A stretch of 64,000 bases of DNA. Source: Sipunculus nudus (Eukaryota; Annelida; Sipuncula; Golfingiida; Sipunculidae). This document shows positions 45,101 through 56,655 of the stretch, in pieces. The position numbers were made by a program, and so were the translations under genes. Under the pieces are notes generated by a model that had not been told where the DNA came from, made no database searches, and saw nothing but the letters and a program-made list of their open reading frames with translations. Each line of letters begins with the position of its first letter. Position 1 is the first letter of the stretch. Location: the NCBI GenBank assembly GCA_026874595.1, contig CM049310.1, positions 66,356,056 through 66,420,055 on the forward strand, written 5' to 3'.

Positions 45101-48100
45101 ATGCTTCAATTTTAAACCAGAGACCTCTAGATGAACCATTTTGCTTCAGTTCCCCCTTTTTTGTAGTAAACTGACACCGGGGACCTCCAGATGAACCCTG
45201 GTTGTAGTAAACTGACACCGGGGACCTCCAGATGAACCCTGGTTGTAGTAAACTGACACCGGGGACCTCCAGATGAACCCTGGTTGTAGTAAACTGACAC
45301 TGGGGACCTCCAGATGAACCCTGGTTGTAGTAAACTGACACCGGGGACCTCCAGATCAACCCTGGTTGTAGTAAACTGACACCAGGGACCTTCAGATGAA
45401 CTCTGGTTGTAGTAAACTGACACCAGGGACCTCCAAATGAACCTTCAGTTCCCCCATTTCCATAGTTAACTTAAATCAGGGAACTACTTATGAACCTTTT
45501 AACTTCAACTCCTCCGTTCTCTGGAGTAAACTTGAACTATGTATGAACCTCCGTATAAACCATTTTGCTTCCGCTCCCTCCCTTTATGAAGTAAACTGAA
45601 AAAGGACCTATTCCTTAATCTTTCTGCTTCACTTCTCCCTCTTTTGTAATAAACTTTAAAGCAGGGACCTCCAGATGAATCTTTTTCCTTCAGTTCCCCT
45701 TTTTCTGGAGAAAACTGAAACCAAGGACGTCCCTAAGAACCTTTTCGCTTCAGTTCTCCAATCCCCTTTTATGAAATAAAATGAAACCAGCTACCTTCAC
45801 ATGAACCTCTTTGCCTCAGCTAGCCCCTTTTCTAAAATAAACTTAATGCAGGGACCTCCAGATGAGCCCTTTTGCTTCAGTTACAAAATTTTCTGAAATC
45901 AAATGAACCTCTTTGCTTCAATTCCCACCTCTTCTTTAATGAAATAAAACAGAGACCTCCTCATGAACCTTTTTGCTTTCGTTGCCCAATTTTCTTAATT
46001 AAACTGAAACAAGGGACCTCCGGATGAACCTTTTAGCTTCAGCTCCCCCCTTTCTTTTCTGAAGTACACCTTAACCGGGACCTGCTTATTAATTTTTGTT
46101 TGCTTCAGTTCCCCCTTTCCTGAAATAACCTGAATACAGGGACCTGCTCATGATTCTATCTGCTTCAGTTCCCTGTTTTTTGCAGTAAACGTAAACAGGG
46201 ACTTCGTCATGATCCTGTTTGCTTCAGTACCCCTTTTTTGTAATGAACTTTACACAGGGGCTTCCTTCTGAACATTTTTCCTTCAGTTCGACCCCCCCCC
46301 CCCCTTTTCTGAATTAACTGAAAACATGGACCTGCTCATTACCCTCTTTCCCTCAGTTCCTTATTTTCTGAACTGAAACCAGGGACCTGCGTCGTTTCCC
46401 CATTTTCTGAAGTAAACCTAAACCGAAGATAAACCTTTTTGGTTCAACCCGCCTCTCCTTTGTTGAAGTAAACGTAAACCATTGGCGTCCTTAAGAACCT
46501 GTGCGCTTCAGTTCCCCATCCCATTTTATGAAGTAAACTAAAACCAGCTACCTTCAAATGAACCTCTTTGCTTCAGTTCCCATCTTTTCTTGAATAAACT
46601 GAAACAAGGGACCTCCGTATGCACCTTTGTCGGTTCCAATTCCTCTTATACTGAAGAACCTCCAGGACCTCCAGATAAACCATTTTGCTTCAGTTCCCAT
46701 CTTTCCCGAAGTAAAGTTAAACCAGTTATTTTCAGATGAAATGTTTTGCTTCAGTTCCTTCCTTTTCTGAAGTAAACTGAAACGAGGACCTGCTCATGAA
46801 CCTTTGTGCGTCGTTTCCACCAGTTTGAAGTAACATTAAAGCGAGGACCTCCAGATAAACCGTTTCGCTTTAACCCCCCTTTGTTGAAGTAAACTTAAAC
46901 CAGAGATCTCCAGATGAAACTTTTTGTTTCAGTCCCCCTAACAAGTTTCACTGAAGTAAACTGAAACCAGGGTTCTCCAGATGAACCTGTTTCAGTTCCC
47001 TTTTTTGACATATACTTGAACCAGTGTTTTCCAGCTTAACCTTTTTTGCTTCAGTTCAACCCTTTTATGAAGACAACATAAACCTAAGGACCTCCAGATG
47101 AAAGTCCTGGCTTCCGTTCCTCTTTTCTGAAGTAAAAGCTTCAATCGGGATGTCCTTATCAACATTTTTGCTTCAGTTCCACCTTTTTTGTATTAAACTT
47201 TACCCAGGGACCTCCAGATGAACCTTTTTGCTTCAGTTCCCCCCCCCCCCCCGGTTCACTGAAGTAAACTGAAACCAGGGTTCTCCAGATGATTTTCTGC
47301 TTCGTTTCACCCCTTTTTCGAAGTAAACTTAAACCAAGGACTTCCTCATGAACCTATATGCTTCAGTTCCCCCTTTTCTGAAGTAAGCAAGGGTCGTCCT
47401 GAAGAACCTATTCGCTGCAGCTGCCCAATCCATGAATCCAGCTACCTTCTCATGAACCTCTTTGCTTCAGCTTCCCCCTTTTCTCACATATACGTAAACT
47501 AGGGACCTCCAGATGAACCGTTTTGCATCAGTCCCCCCCCCGTATCTCTGAAGTAAACTGAAACCAGGGTTCTTCTGACGAACCATTTTGCTTCAGTTCC
47601 CTCTTTTTCTGAAGAAAAATTAAACCAGATGAACCTTTTTCCTTCAGTTCCCCCCTTTCTGAAGTAAACTTAAACCAAAGACCTACTTATGAACCTTTTA
47701 GCTTCAGTTCCCTTCCTTTTCTGAAATAAACCTAAACCAAGTCCTGCTAATGAACCTTTTTGTTTCAGTTGCCCATTTTTTGTAGTAAACTGAAACAAGG
47801 GACCTGCTTTTGAACCTGCTTGCGTCTTTCCCCTTTTTTGAAGTATTATTAACCGAGGACCTCCAGATGAACCTTTTTGCTTCAGCCCCGCTTATTTTAA
47901 AAGTAAACTTAAACCAGGGAAGTTCAAAGAATCTTTTTGTTTCGGTTCCCCCTTTTTGTACTCAACTTAGACCAGGGACCCTATGAATCTTTTTGCATCA
48001 GCTTCCCACTTTTCTGAGGTATGGTAAAACCAGAGACCTCCTGATGATACTTTTGCTTCATCTCCTCCCTTTTCCGACATAAACTTGAACCAGTGTACTC

Positions 48101-48245
48101 CACTTAAGTACTTTGTGCTTCAGTTCACCCCTTTTATGATGTTACATAAACAGATGAACCTCTTTGCTTCAATCCCTCTTTTCTGAAGTAAACTTAAATA
48201 GGGACCTGCTAATGAACCTTTTTGCTTCAGTTCCCTTCCTTTTGA
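45101..48245. repeat. 3.1-kb minisatellite: homogeneous 41-bp block grading into degenerate ~60-bp units
   Basis: At 45,155-45,450 a 41-bp unit (GTAGTAAACTGACACCGGGG, then ACCTCCAGATGAACCCTGGTT) repeats about seven times almost without change. From 45,450 to 48,245 a longer ~60-bp unit follows, adding TTTTGCTTCAGTTCCCCC, in about 45 diverged copies. The short unit is the long unit minus that segment. Open minus frames here (45060-45423) are repeat translations. Confidence 0.9.
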
Positions 48246-48990
48246 CCTCATTCTGGGGTTACCATGGTGACCTATTTTAGAGAAAAATTCTTGACATTAT
48301 TACTTTAGTTTTTTAAATTTGTCATTTAACGGTAGAGAGGTGAAGTGGTTTTGCATCAAGTGGAGTTCAGTTAGAGTTACAAGATTATATTTCAAATTTT
48401 GTGAACTGAGCACTAGGGGGTGCTGCAGGAGCTTTTTGTGATATCTTACTCAATAACGCCTAACATGCCTCAATTTTGCAGAATTCATCTTCAAACTGAT
48501 ATACTGTATGTTTTACAGTAATATCTCTTTTTTATTATTGTTGGTATATGACCACCAGGGGGCGCTTCACTTTTAAACCACAATATATCATTATTCTGCC
48601 ATATATCCAAAGCTATCAATGATATTATAATTATTACTGCTGCATCTGAAACTAGAAACAATCACCTTATTCATGTGGGGATTCGGTCATTGTCTGCCAC
48701 AATCATGTTGACCTAATTTAGGGCAAAAATTTGTTGATGTCTGAAATATTCAGATATTTCTATCTCTGACGCAGGCCATAGTTTCCTGCAATTGCTTTGA
48801 AACATACTGTTGGTAAATATCTATTACCATTAGACCCATTTGTTTTTTTTTTTTTTTCAAAATTAGGTCATATGTCAAGGCTACAAACACACCTCAATAT
48901 CTTTTTTTATTCATAATTTGGTCATAAATTGTCGCTCATTTACAGTCTCCTGTTTAATCGTCATAATATAGAAGATTAATTTGACCTTGA
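48246..48990. repeat. Repeat family with CTCF-like motifs (left copy)
   Basis: It contains GGTTACCATGGTGACCTATTTTAGAG, GAGCACTAGGGGGTGCTGC (48,408-48,426) and GACCACCAGGGGGCGCTTC (48,550-48,568). The same ordered segments recur at 57,950-58,330. A second, diverged TTGACCTAATTTAGGGC unit at about 48,705 suggests a ~445-bp tandem unit. Confidence 0.65.
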
Positions 48991-49039
48991 CTTATTTCCT
49001 TTCAACTTCCGGCATGCGCTCGACCTATGGTCGTCTAGT

Positions 49040-49310
49040 TTCCTGCCGAAAATCTTCGATTTTTGCAAACATGTTGGTCAGTTATTGCTTGCCGGAATCA
49101 GAGGTTTCAGCAAGTATGTTGGTCAGTTTTGAATGTTTGTGTTTCTGTTGCTTACAGGAATTAAAGATTTTGGCAAGTATGATGGTCTGTTTCGTTTGTC
49201 CGTTTGTCTGTTGGTTGCTTGCCGGAATCAAAGATTTCGGCAAGTATGTTGGTCAGTTCCGTATGTCCGTTCGTCTGTTTGTTTGTTTGTCCCTGCTCTA
49301 CAGGCTACAA
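49040..49310. repeat. Minisatellite of ~75-85-bp units
   Basis: Three or four units share TTGCCGGAATCAAAGATTTCGGCAAGTATGTTGGTCAG-type sequence, followed by GTTTGTCCGTTTGT-like spacers. The ORF 48981-49331 is a translation of it. Confidence 0.75.
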
Positions 49311-49487
49311 CTTTGCAGTAATTGCTCTTAAACTTATATGATCACTATAATATCGTCCCTAGAGACTAGTAACTAGAGAGTTCTAGATTTTTGCATGATG
49401 TAGGGTTTATTTAGGATTGCATGATTTTTGTCAGGTTTAATAATCTCTTCGAAACTCTTACATGATATGTTAAATATGTTGAATAGA

Positions 49488-51404
49488 AACTAGCTGCACG
49501 CGTAGAAAATACACGGCTGTATCTGATGCATATTTTTGTAATGAGCTGTTAGGAACTAAACGACGCATATTTTAATCCTAAGGGTTTTGCAGGAACTTTT
49601 GTCATGTGTTCCACTTATATGATACAAAGATTACTTCTGCTAGATATCTCCAGGAACACCCTCCCCCAAAATATCAACACAGAAAGAAAAATTATTCTAT
49701 TCCAGAAATCACACAAAAAATTAATTTTTGAAAGAGACGTGAGGCATATTTTGGGTGTACGATTTTTAAGTGAGAAGTTTTTTCCCGATAAACAACATAG
49801 GTCCAACAGCTTCATTGCTTGGGAAATATCTTAGATATAACGATGCTTTGTATTAGTTGAAGCACAGGCGATTTTGTGAAAGACGATGTTTATTCAGTGT
49901 AGTCAGTTGAGGGTACAGTCTAAGGCATGTTAACAGACACATGCGTTATTTTTATATGTCATTGAAGTCTCTTGTACGCGAAACGTATAGCTGCCAATGT
50001 GAAAAAGACAGGCCCAGAAAAATATATTCCAACAGTATTAAAGTGTTGGTTTAATTACTGTAAATTGTCATGGAATAAGCAGGTCTGATACAAAATTGAC
50101 AACTCTCCCTGATAAAAAGAAAGCAGATTGATTTATTTCGATGAAAGGATTTAGCGAAGAAACCACTTTAGCCTTGGTTCGTTGCATTGTCTTTCAGCAA
50201 ATTAACGCAAAATGTATGTACAGATTTTGCTGAAAATTTGTAGAGGGGTAGAGAAAAACTGCATCCTCTTGACAGAGTAAAGTTCCTTAACAGGCGATAT
50301 AATGGAATTAGGGTTCAGTGGGGATTACAGGTCGCCTCCTGAAGAAGCGTTTGAGGCGAAAAATGTTTTGCTGAACATTTGTAGAGGGTTAAGGTAAAGA
50401 CATATCAATAGTCCCTTTCATTTTGAAGGTAATAGGAATCACCACAATATATATTTTCTTATGACAAAGGTCCATTCCTTTGTCCCCGTGTGGAAGCCAC
50501 CCATTCGTATTCATTTGTTCTGCCACTCGCAAGGTGAACTCGTGTTACTGAAGCATGACAGTGTTCACACATGAAACCCAAACACGAGTACACATGACTG
50601 ATATAAGAGGAGATTCTGGTGGAGGTCTGTACGCCCCAACTACAGATTCTAGATTGTACTGTAAGATGTACTGATGATATTTGTTCATGTTTCATCGTCC
50701 CTATAGACAACGGATCTTAACCAATATATGTGAACACCGCCCCCCCCCACCGCAGACCCAACCCCATCCCAACCGGAATGATAATTAAGTTTAGGGGCTT
50801 CTTTTGAAAAAAAAACTTCATAAAACACATGACTTGGCCGAACTTTTGAGACCATGGTTATCATGGAAAGATATTTTTGATGTATAAAAATCAACATACC
50901 TGTATAACCATAAAAAATTGTCAAACAGTGGTCACATCACTGAAATCAGTGCCCGGTGTTGACCAAACGGAAAAGCCCTCGTAATGAAAGCGGAGCCATG
51001 TGGTCTTTGGATTAAAAACCTTTTGAGAGAGAAAATTCGTTCAGAGGCGTTACAATGGGGATTAAAGTCGACCCGCGCGACACCGTATTGCACGGAAATG
51101 CCTTTTGGGCAGGACATGCGCTCTGGCCACGGTCTTTACAGGTCAATGAAAATCCCCGAGGCGCCTCCTGAAAAAGCGTCACAGGCGTGGAAGACCTTGA
51201 AACACAAAAGAAATAGGGGCTGTTAAATGGGGAAATATTAAAATTATAAATTATTCAGCTTAATGGGCATAATCCCGCAAAATATAACAAACTTGTCCTA
51301 GAAGAACACACTAACGATACGTCTGCCGAATTTGAAAGGTCAAATCAGTATGGAAGCAGGTAAACCGTGGTCTAGAAAAATCCCAACTCCGTATTAATAA
51401 TTAC
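49488..51404. repeat. ~1.91-kb repeat unit, copy 1
   Basis: It starts ACTAGCTGCACGCGTAGAAA and ends CAACTCCGTATTAATAATT, where copy 2 begins with the same start. No coding family is recognised. The ORFs at 49604-49834 and 50984-51226 recur in other copies, but their differences change residues freely. Confidence 0.8.
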
Positions 51405-52660
51405 TAGCTGCACGCGTGGAAAATCCACGGCTCTATCTGATGCATATTTTTGTAATGAGCTGATAGGAACTAAACGACGCATATTTTAATCCTAAGGGTT
51501 TTTGCATGAACTTTTTGCCATGTGTTTCACTTATATGATACAAAGATTACTTCTGCTATATATCTCCAGGAACACCCTCCCCCAAAATATCAACATAGAA
51601 AGAAAAATTATTCTATTCCAGAAATCACACAAAAAATTAATTTTTGAAAGAGACGTGAGGCATATACTGGGTGTACTAGTGAGAAGTTTTTTTCCCGATT
51701 AACAACAAAGGTCCAACAGCTTCATTGCTTGGGAAATATCGTAGATATAACGATTGTGTAAAGAATAATTCTACCGTGAGATTATATAAAAATGCTTTAT
51801 ATTAGTTGAAGCTCAGGCGAAATCGTGAAACACGATGTTTATTCAGTGTAGTCAGTTGAGGGTACAGTCTGAGGCATGTTAACAGACACATGCGCTATTT
51901 GTATACACATACTTATGTTGTTGAAGTCTATTGTACGCGAAACGTATAACTGCGAATGTGGAAAAGATAGGCCCTCCCCCCCCCCAAAAAAAAAAAAAAA
52001 TTCCAACAGTATTAAATTTTTGATGCAAGTACTGTAAATTGTCATGGAATAAACAGGTCTGATGCAAAATTGGCAACTTCCAAAGATATAAAGAAAGGAG
52101 GTTGATATATTTCGATGAAAGCATTAAGAAACCACTTCAGCCTTGGTTCGTTGTATTGTTTTTCAGAAAATTAACGCAAAATGAAATAAACAGATTTTGC
52201 TGAAAATTTTGGGGGGTAGACTAAAACTGCATCCGTAATCCATTACATTTTTGGAGATTATCGTAATCACCACAATATACTTTTTTCTTAAGTGCCAAAA
52301 TCAGAATTCCACAAAAGAATAATTATAAGGGGCTATTCCTTTGTCCCCGGGTAGAAGCCGCCCATTCGTATGCAGTTGTTCTGCCACTCGCTTGGTGAAC
52401 CGTGTTTCTAAAACCATGACAATGTTTTACATGAAACGTGCACGTATGAACGAACGACTGATCAGTAGATTCTGGCGGGGGTTTCAATGTCCCTAAGAGA
52501 TTGAGGACCCTTAGAACTGTGTGCAATACCCCCCGGGGCTTCCTTTAAAAAAAAAACATTTTTCTCACACTACCCATTAATTGGCCGAACTATTAAACCA
52601 TGTGATCATGGAAAGATACTTAAGAAATTATAAAAATCAACATACCTGTAAACCTATAAA
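51405..52660. repeat. ~1.91-kb repeat unit, copy 2, truncated by insertion
   Basis: Aligns with 49,490-50,900 of copy 1. It stops at AACATACCTGTAAACCTATAAA, where a different repeat begins. It contains its own A-run/C-run near 51,975-51,999. Confidence 0.75.
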
Positions 52661-53973
52661 TTTTTATGTCGTGCCGTCTGTCTGTCCGCCCGGTGTCCGT
52701 CCGGCGTCCATCCGTCCCGCGTTTGTTAACTTTTACCTTGTGAGCGGGATATCTCTAAAAAGATTAACCGTAAGAATTTTATTTTATCAGTTAGGATGTA
52801 TATGGATAAAATCTCGGTCAAGTTCGAAGATGGGTGACCTTGACCCATTTTTCTACATTTTAGAGCTGATTATAGAAAAACACTCAGAAGCTTATATCTC
52901 AGGAACCATTGTGTGGATTTTCACAAAACTTACTATGCTCATTGGGACTGATGGTCTGTACATGCTGCACAATTTTGGTGGCACCACCTGCAATTTCTGA
53001 TTTTTAATCAATTTTTATCGGGTTTTTCAATTTTGGCCTTGTGAGGAGGATATCTCTAAAAGGATTCACCGTTGGAATTTTATTTCATCAGTGAAGATGT
53101 ATATCAACAAAATCTTGGTCAAGTGCAAAGATGGGTGACCTTGACCTATTTTTCTTTGTTTTAGAGCTGATTATACAAAAACACTCAGAAGCTTATATCT
53201 CAGGAACCATTTTGTGGATTTTCACAAAACTTACCATGATCATTTGGAATAATGGTCACAATTTTGGTGGCGCCACCTACAATTTCTGAATTTTTAATGA
53301 ATTTTTATCAGATTTTTCAATTTTGGCCTTTTGTGCAGGATATCTCGTAAGGTATTCAACACAGGAACTTCATTTATTCAGTGCTATTGCATGATATTTA
53401 CATAATCTTGGTCAAGTTCAAAGATGGCTGATATGACCTACTTTTCAAGGTCACAGAGCTTAGTATAGAAAAAAAACTTAGGAGCTTATTTCTCAGAAAG
53501 CATTTGGTGGATTGTTATGAAACATGGTACATTCCGCTCCAATTTAAATTTATGACTGATTATCAGCTTTTGCTAATATTCTGGTTTCGCAATGCAATGC
53601 TTACAGATACTGGCCAAATGTTTGGTCTGTGGGCGCATAATGACCACTTACAGATCGAGTTTGCGTTTCGTCCCAATTGACCTATTTTTGACCATATGAC
53701 AGATCCTGAACATAGAAAATTTAATGAAAGACAGAAATTTTTATGAAAAAATGCATATGTATGGACTTTTTTTCACAATGCCTGCAGATACTGGCCTGAT
53801 TTTTGTTGTGTTGCTTGCTAATGACCCATTACAGATCGAGTTTGCATTTTCCCTATTGTTGCATTTTGTACTTATGACCATACCACACCTCCTGAACTTA
53901 AAAATTTTACAAAATTTAACAAATGTTTCTAATTTCCCCCAGGCGGGGGCATTCGTGTCGTTCCGACACATCT
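52661..53973 (+). repeat. Composite repeat: GTCC-rich head, ~300-bp units, ~180-bp units, hairpin tail
   Basis: The head has CTGTCTGTCCGCCCGGTGTCC. Then come about 2.7 units of ~295 bp (GGATATCTCTAAAA, GACCTTGACC, AAACACTCAGAAGCTTATATC). Two ~180-bp units (ACAGATCGAGTTTGCG) follow. The tail GGCGGGGGCATTCGTGTC, TTCCGACACATCTAG contains a GTGTCG/CGACAC-type hairpin. The ORFs at 52581-53000 and 53724-53975 are repeat translations. Confidence 0.7.
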
Positions 53974-55640
53974 AGTTTTTTTCTCGTAAATCCGCAAATT
54001 GCTAGCAAATTGCTACTTTGACAACCAGGCCCCTTCTCTCCTGGGCGCCCAGGTCGCAAATTGCTAGCAATTTGCGGATACTCCCCGGCCAAATTTGTTT
54101 TTTTTTCTGGTAAATCCGCGAATTCCAAGCAAATTTCTACGTTGACAACCAGGCCCCCTCTCTCCTGGTCTCCCGGGTCGCAAATTGCTAGCAATTTGCG
54201 GATACTCCCAGGCCAATTTTTTTTTTCTGGTAAAATCCGCAAATTGCTAGCAAATTGCTACTTTGACAACCAGGCCCCTTCTCTCCTGGGCGCCCAGGTA
54301 GCAAATTGCTAGCAATTTGCCGATACCCCCCGGCCAATTTTTTTTCTGGTAAAATCCGCAAATTGCTAGGAAATTGCTACTTTGACAACCAGGCCCTTCT
54401 CTCCTGGGCGCCCAGGTAGCAAATTGCTAGCAATTTGCCGATCCCCCCCGGCCAATTTTTTTTTTCTGGTAAAATCCGCAAATTGCTAGCAAATTGCTAC
54501 TTTGACAACCAGGCCCCTTCTCTCCTGGGCGCCCAGGTAGCAAATTGCTAGCAATTTGCCGATACCCCCCGGCCAATTTTTTTTTGGTAAATCCGCAAAT
54601 TGCTACTTTGACAACCAGGCCCCTTCTCTCCTGAGCGCCCAGGTCGCAAATTGCTAGCAATTTGCCGATACCCCCGGCCAATTTTTTTTTTCTGGTAAAT
54701 CCGAAAATTGCTAGCAAATTGCTACTTTGACAACCAGGCCCCTTCTCTCCTGGGCGCCCAGGTCGCAATTTGCTAGCAATTTGCGGATACTCCCCGGCCA
54801 ATTTTTTTTTTCTGGTAAATCCGCAAATTGCTATAGCAAATTGCTACTTTGACAGGCAGGCCCTTTCTCTCCTGGGCGCCCAGGTCGCAATTTGCTAGCA
54901 ATTTGCGGATACTCCCAGGCCAATTTTTTTTTTATTCTGGTAAATCCGCAAATTGCTAGCAAATTTCTACTTTGACAGGCAGGCCCTTTCTCTCCTGGGC
55001 GCCAAGGTCGCAAATTGCTAGCAATTTGCGGATACTCCCAGGCCAATTTTTTTTTTCTGGTAAAATCCGCAAATTGCTAGCAAATTGCTACTTTGACAAC
55101 CAGGCCCCTTTTCTCCTGGGCGCCCAGGTAGCAAATTGCTAGCAATTTGCCGATACCCCCCGGCCAATTTTTTTTCTGGTAAATCCGCAAATTGCTAGCA
55201 AATTGCTACTTTGACAGCCAGGCCCCCTCTGTCCTGGGCACCCAGGTCGCAATTTGCTAGCAATTTGCGGATACTCCCCGGCAAAATTTTTTTTCTGGTA
55301 AATCCGCAAATTGCTAGCAAATTGCTATACTTTGACAACCAGGCCCCCTCTGTCCTGGGCGCCTAGGTCGCAATTTGCTAGCAATTTGCGGATACTCCCC
55401 GGCCAATTTTTTTTTTCTGGTCAATTCGCAAATTGCTTCTTTGACAGCCAGGCCCCCTCTCTCCTGGTCTCCCAGGTCGCAAATTGTTAGTTGAATTTGC
55501 GGATACCCCCCGGCCAATTTTTTTTTTCTGGTAAATCCGAAAATTGCTAGCAAATTGCTACTTTGACAACCAGGCCCCTCTCTCCTAGTCTCCCAGGTCG
55601 CAAATTTCTAGCAATTTGCGGATACCCCGGCCAATTTTTA
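53974..55640. repeat. ~119-bp palindrome-rich satellite, 14 copies
   Basis: The unit runs TTTTTTCTGGTAAATCCGC, AAATTGCTAGCAAATTGC, TACTTTGACAACCAGGCCCC, TTCTCTCCTGGGCGCCCAGG, TCGCAAATTGCTAGCAATTT, GCGGATACTCCCCGGCCAA. GCAAATTGCTAGCAATTTGC (20 bp) and CCTGGGCGCCCAGG (14 bp) are perfect palindromes, and the left AAATCCGCAAATTGC pairs with the right-hand GCAATTTGCGGAT. Copies are in one orientation. All ORFs over the array are repeat translations. Confidence 0.92.
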
Positions 55641-56655
55641 TGCCCCCGCCACAAAGTGGCCGGGGCATATAGTTTTACCCATGTCCGTCCTTCCGTCATT
55701 CCGTCCTTCCGTCATTCCGTCATTCCGAAATCAAACAATTGTACGGACTTTTTTCGCAATGCCTGCAGATATTGGCCTGATTTTTGGTGTGTGGGCAGAT
55801 AATGACCAGTTACAGATCGAGTTCGCGTTTCATCCCGGTTGACCTACTTTTGACCGTTTTACGGCTCCTAAACTTAGAAAATTTCATGAAAAATAGAAAT
55901 TTTCATGACAAATACACATGTACGGACTTTTTTTCGCAAGGCATGCAGATATTAGCCTGACTTTTGGTGTGTGGGCAGATAATGACCAGTTACAGATCGA
56001 GTTGCGTTTCGTCCCGGTTGACCTACTTTTGACGGTTTAACGGCTCCTAAACTTAGAAAATTTCATGAAAAATAGAAATTTTCATGACGACTGCACATGT
56101 ACGGACTTTTTTTTCGCAATGCCTGCAGATATTGGCCTGATTTTTAGTGTGTGGGCAGATATTGACCAGTTACAGATCGAGTTCGCGTTTCGTCCCGGTT
56201 GACCTAATTTTGACCGTTTTACGGCTCCTGAACATAGAAACTTTCATGAAAAATATAAATTTTCATGACAAATACACATGTACGGACTTTTTTTCGCAAT
56301 GCATGCAGATATTAGCCTGACTTTTGGTGTGTGGGCAGATGTTGACCAGTTACAGATCGAGTTCGCGTTTTGTCCCGGTTGACCTACTTTTGACGGTTTT
56401 ACGGCCCCTGAACAGAGAAAATTTCATGAAAAAACATAAATTTTCATGACAAATACACATGTGCAGACTTTTTTACCCAATGCCTGCAGGTACTGCCCTG
56501 ATTTTTGGTGTTTGGGCAGATAATGACCAGTTACAGATCAAGTTCGCGTTTTGTTCCGGTTGACCTACTTTTGATTGTTTTACAGCCCCTAAACATAGAA
56601 AATTTCATGAAAAATATAAATTTTCATGACAAATGTACATGTACAGCCGTTTTTA
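55641..56655 (+). repeat. Repeat element: ATGCCCCCGCC head, CCGTC tract, five ~180-bp units
   Basis: The head ATGCCCCCGCCACAAAGTGG, CCGGGGCATATAG is a near-hairpin. A (CCGTCATT/CCGTCCTT)n tract follows at 55,683-55,728. Then five units of 179-180 bp start near 55,742, 55,921, 56,100, 56,281 and 56,460 (ACGGACTTTTTTCGCAATGC, ACAGATCGAGTTCGCGTTT). The same unit is in 53,560-53,935. Confidence 0.85.

Noticed and set aside
45060-45423. Two 98-99-codon minus ORFs with repeated peptide units
   Set aside because: 41-bp tandem repeats read in all frames give open repetitive peptides; this reflects unit length and codon content, not a gene.
48981-49331. 116-codon Cys-rich ORF
   Set aside because: Explained by the ~75-85-bp minisatellite at 49,040-49,310.
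53916-55553. Several minus-strand ORFs with shared ICGFTRKKKLAG-type peptides
   Set aside because: They are translations of the ~119-bp satellite; frames shift with T-run length between units.
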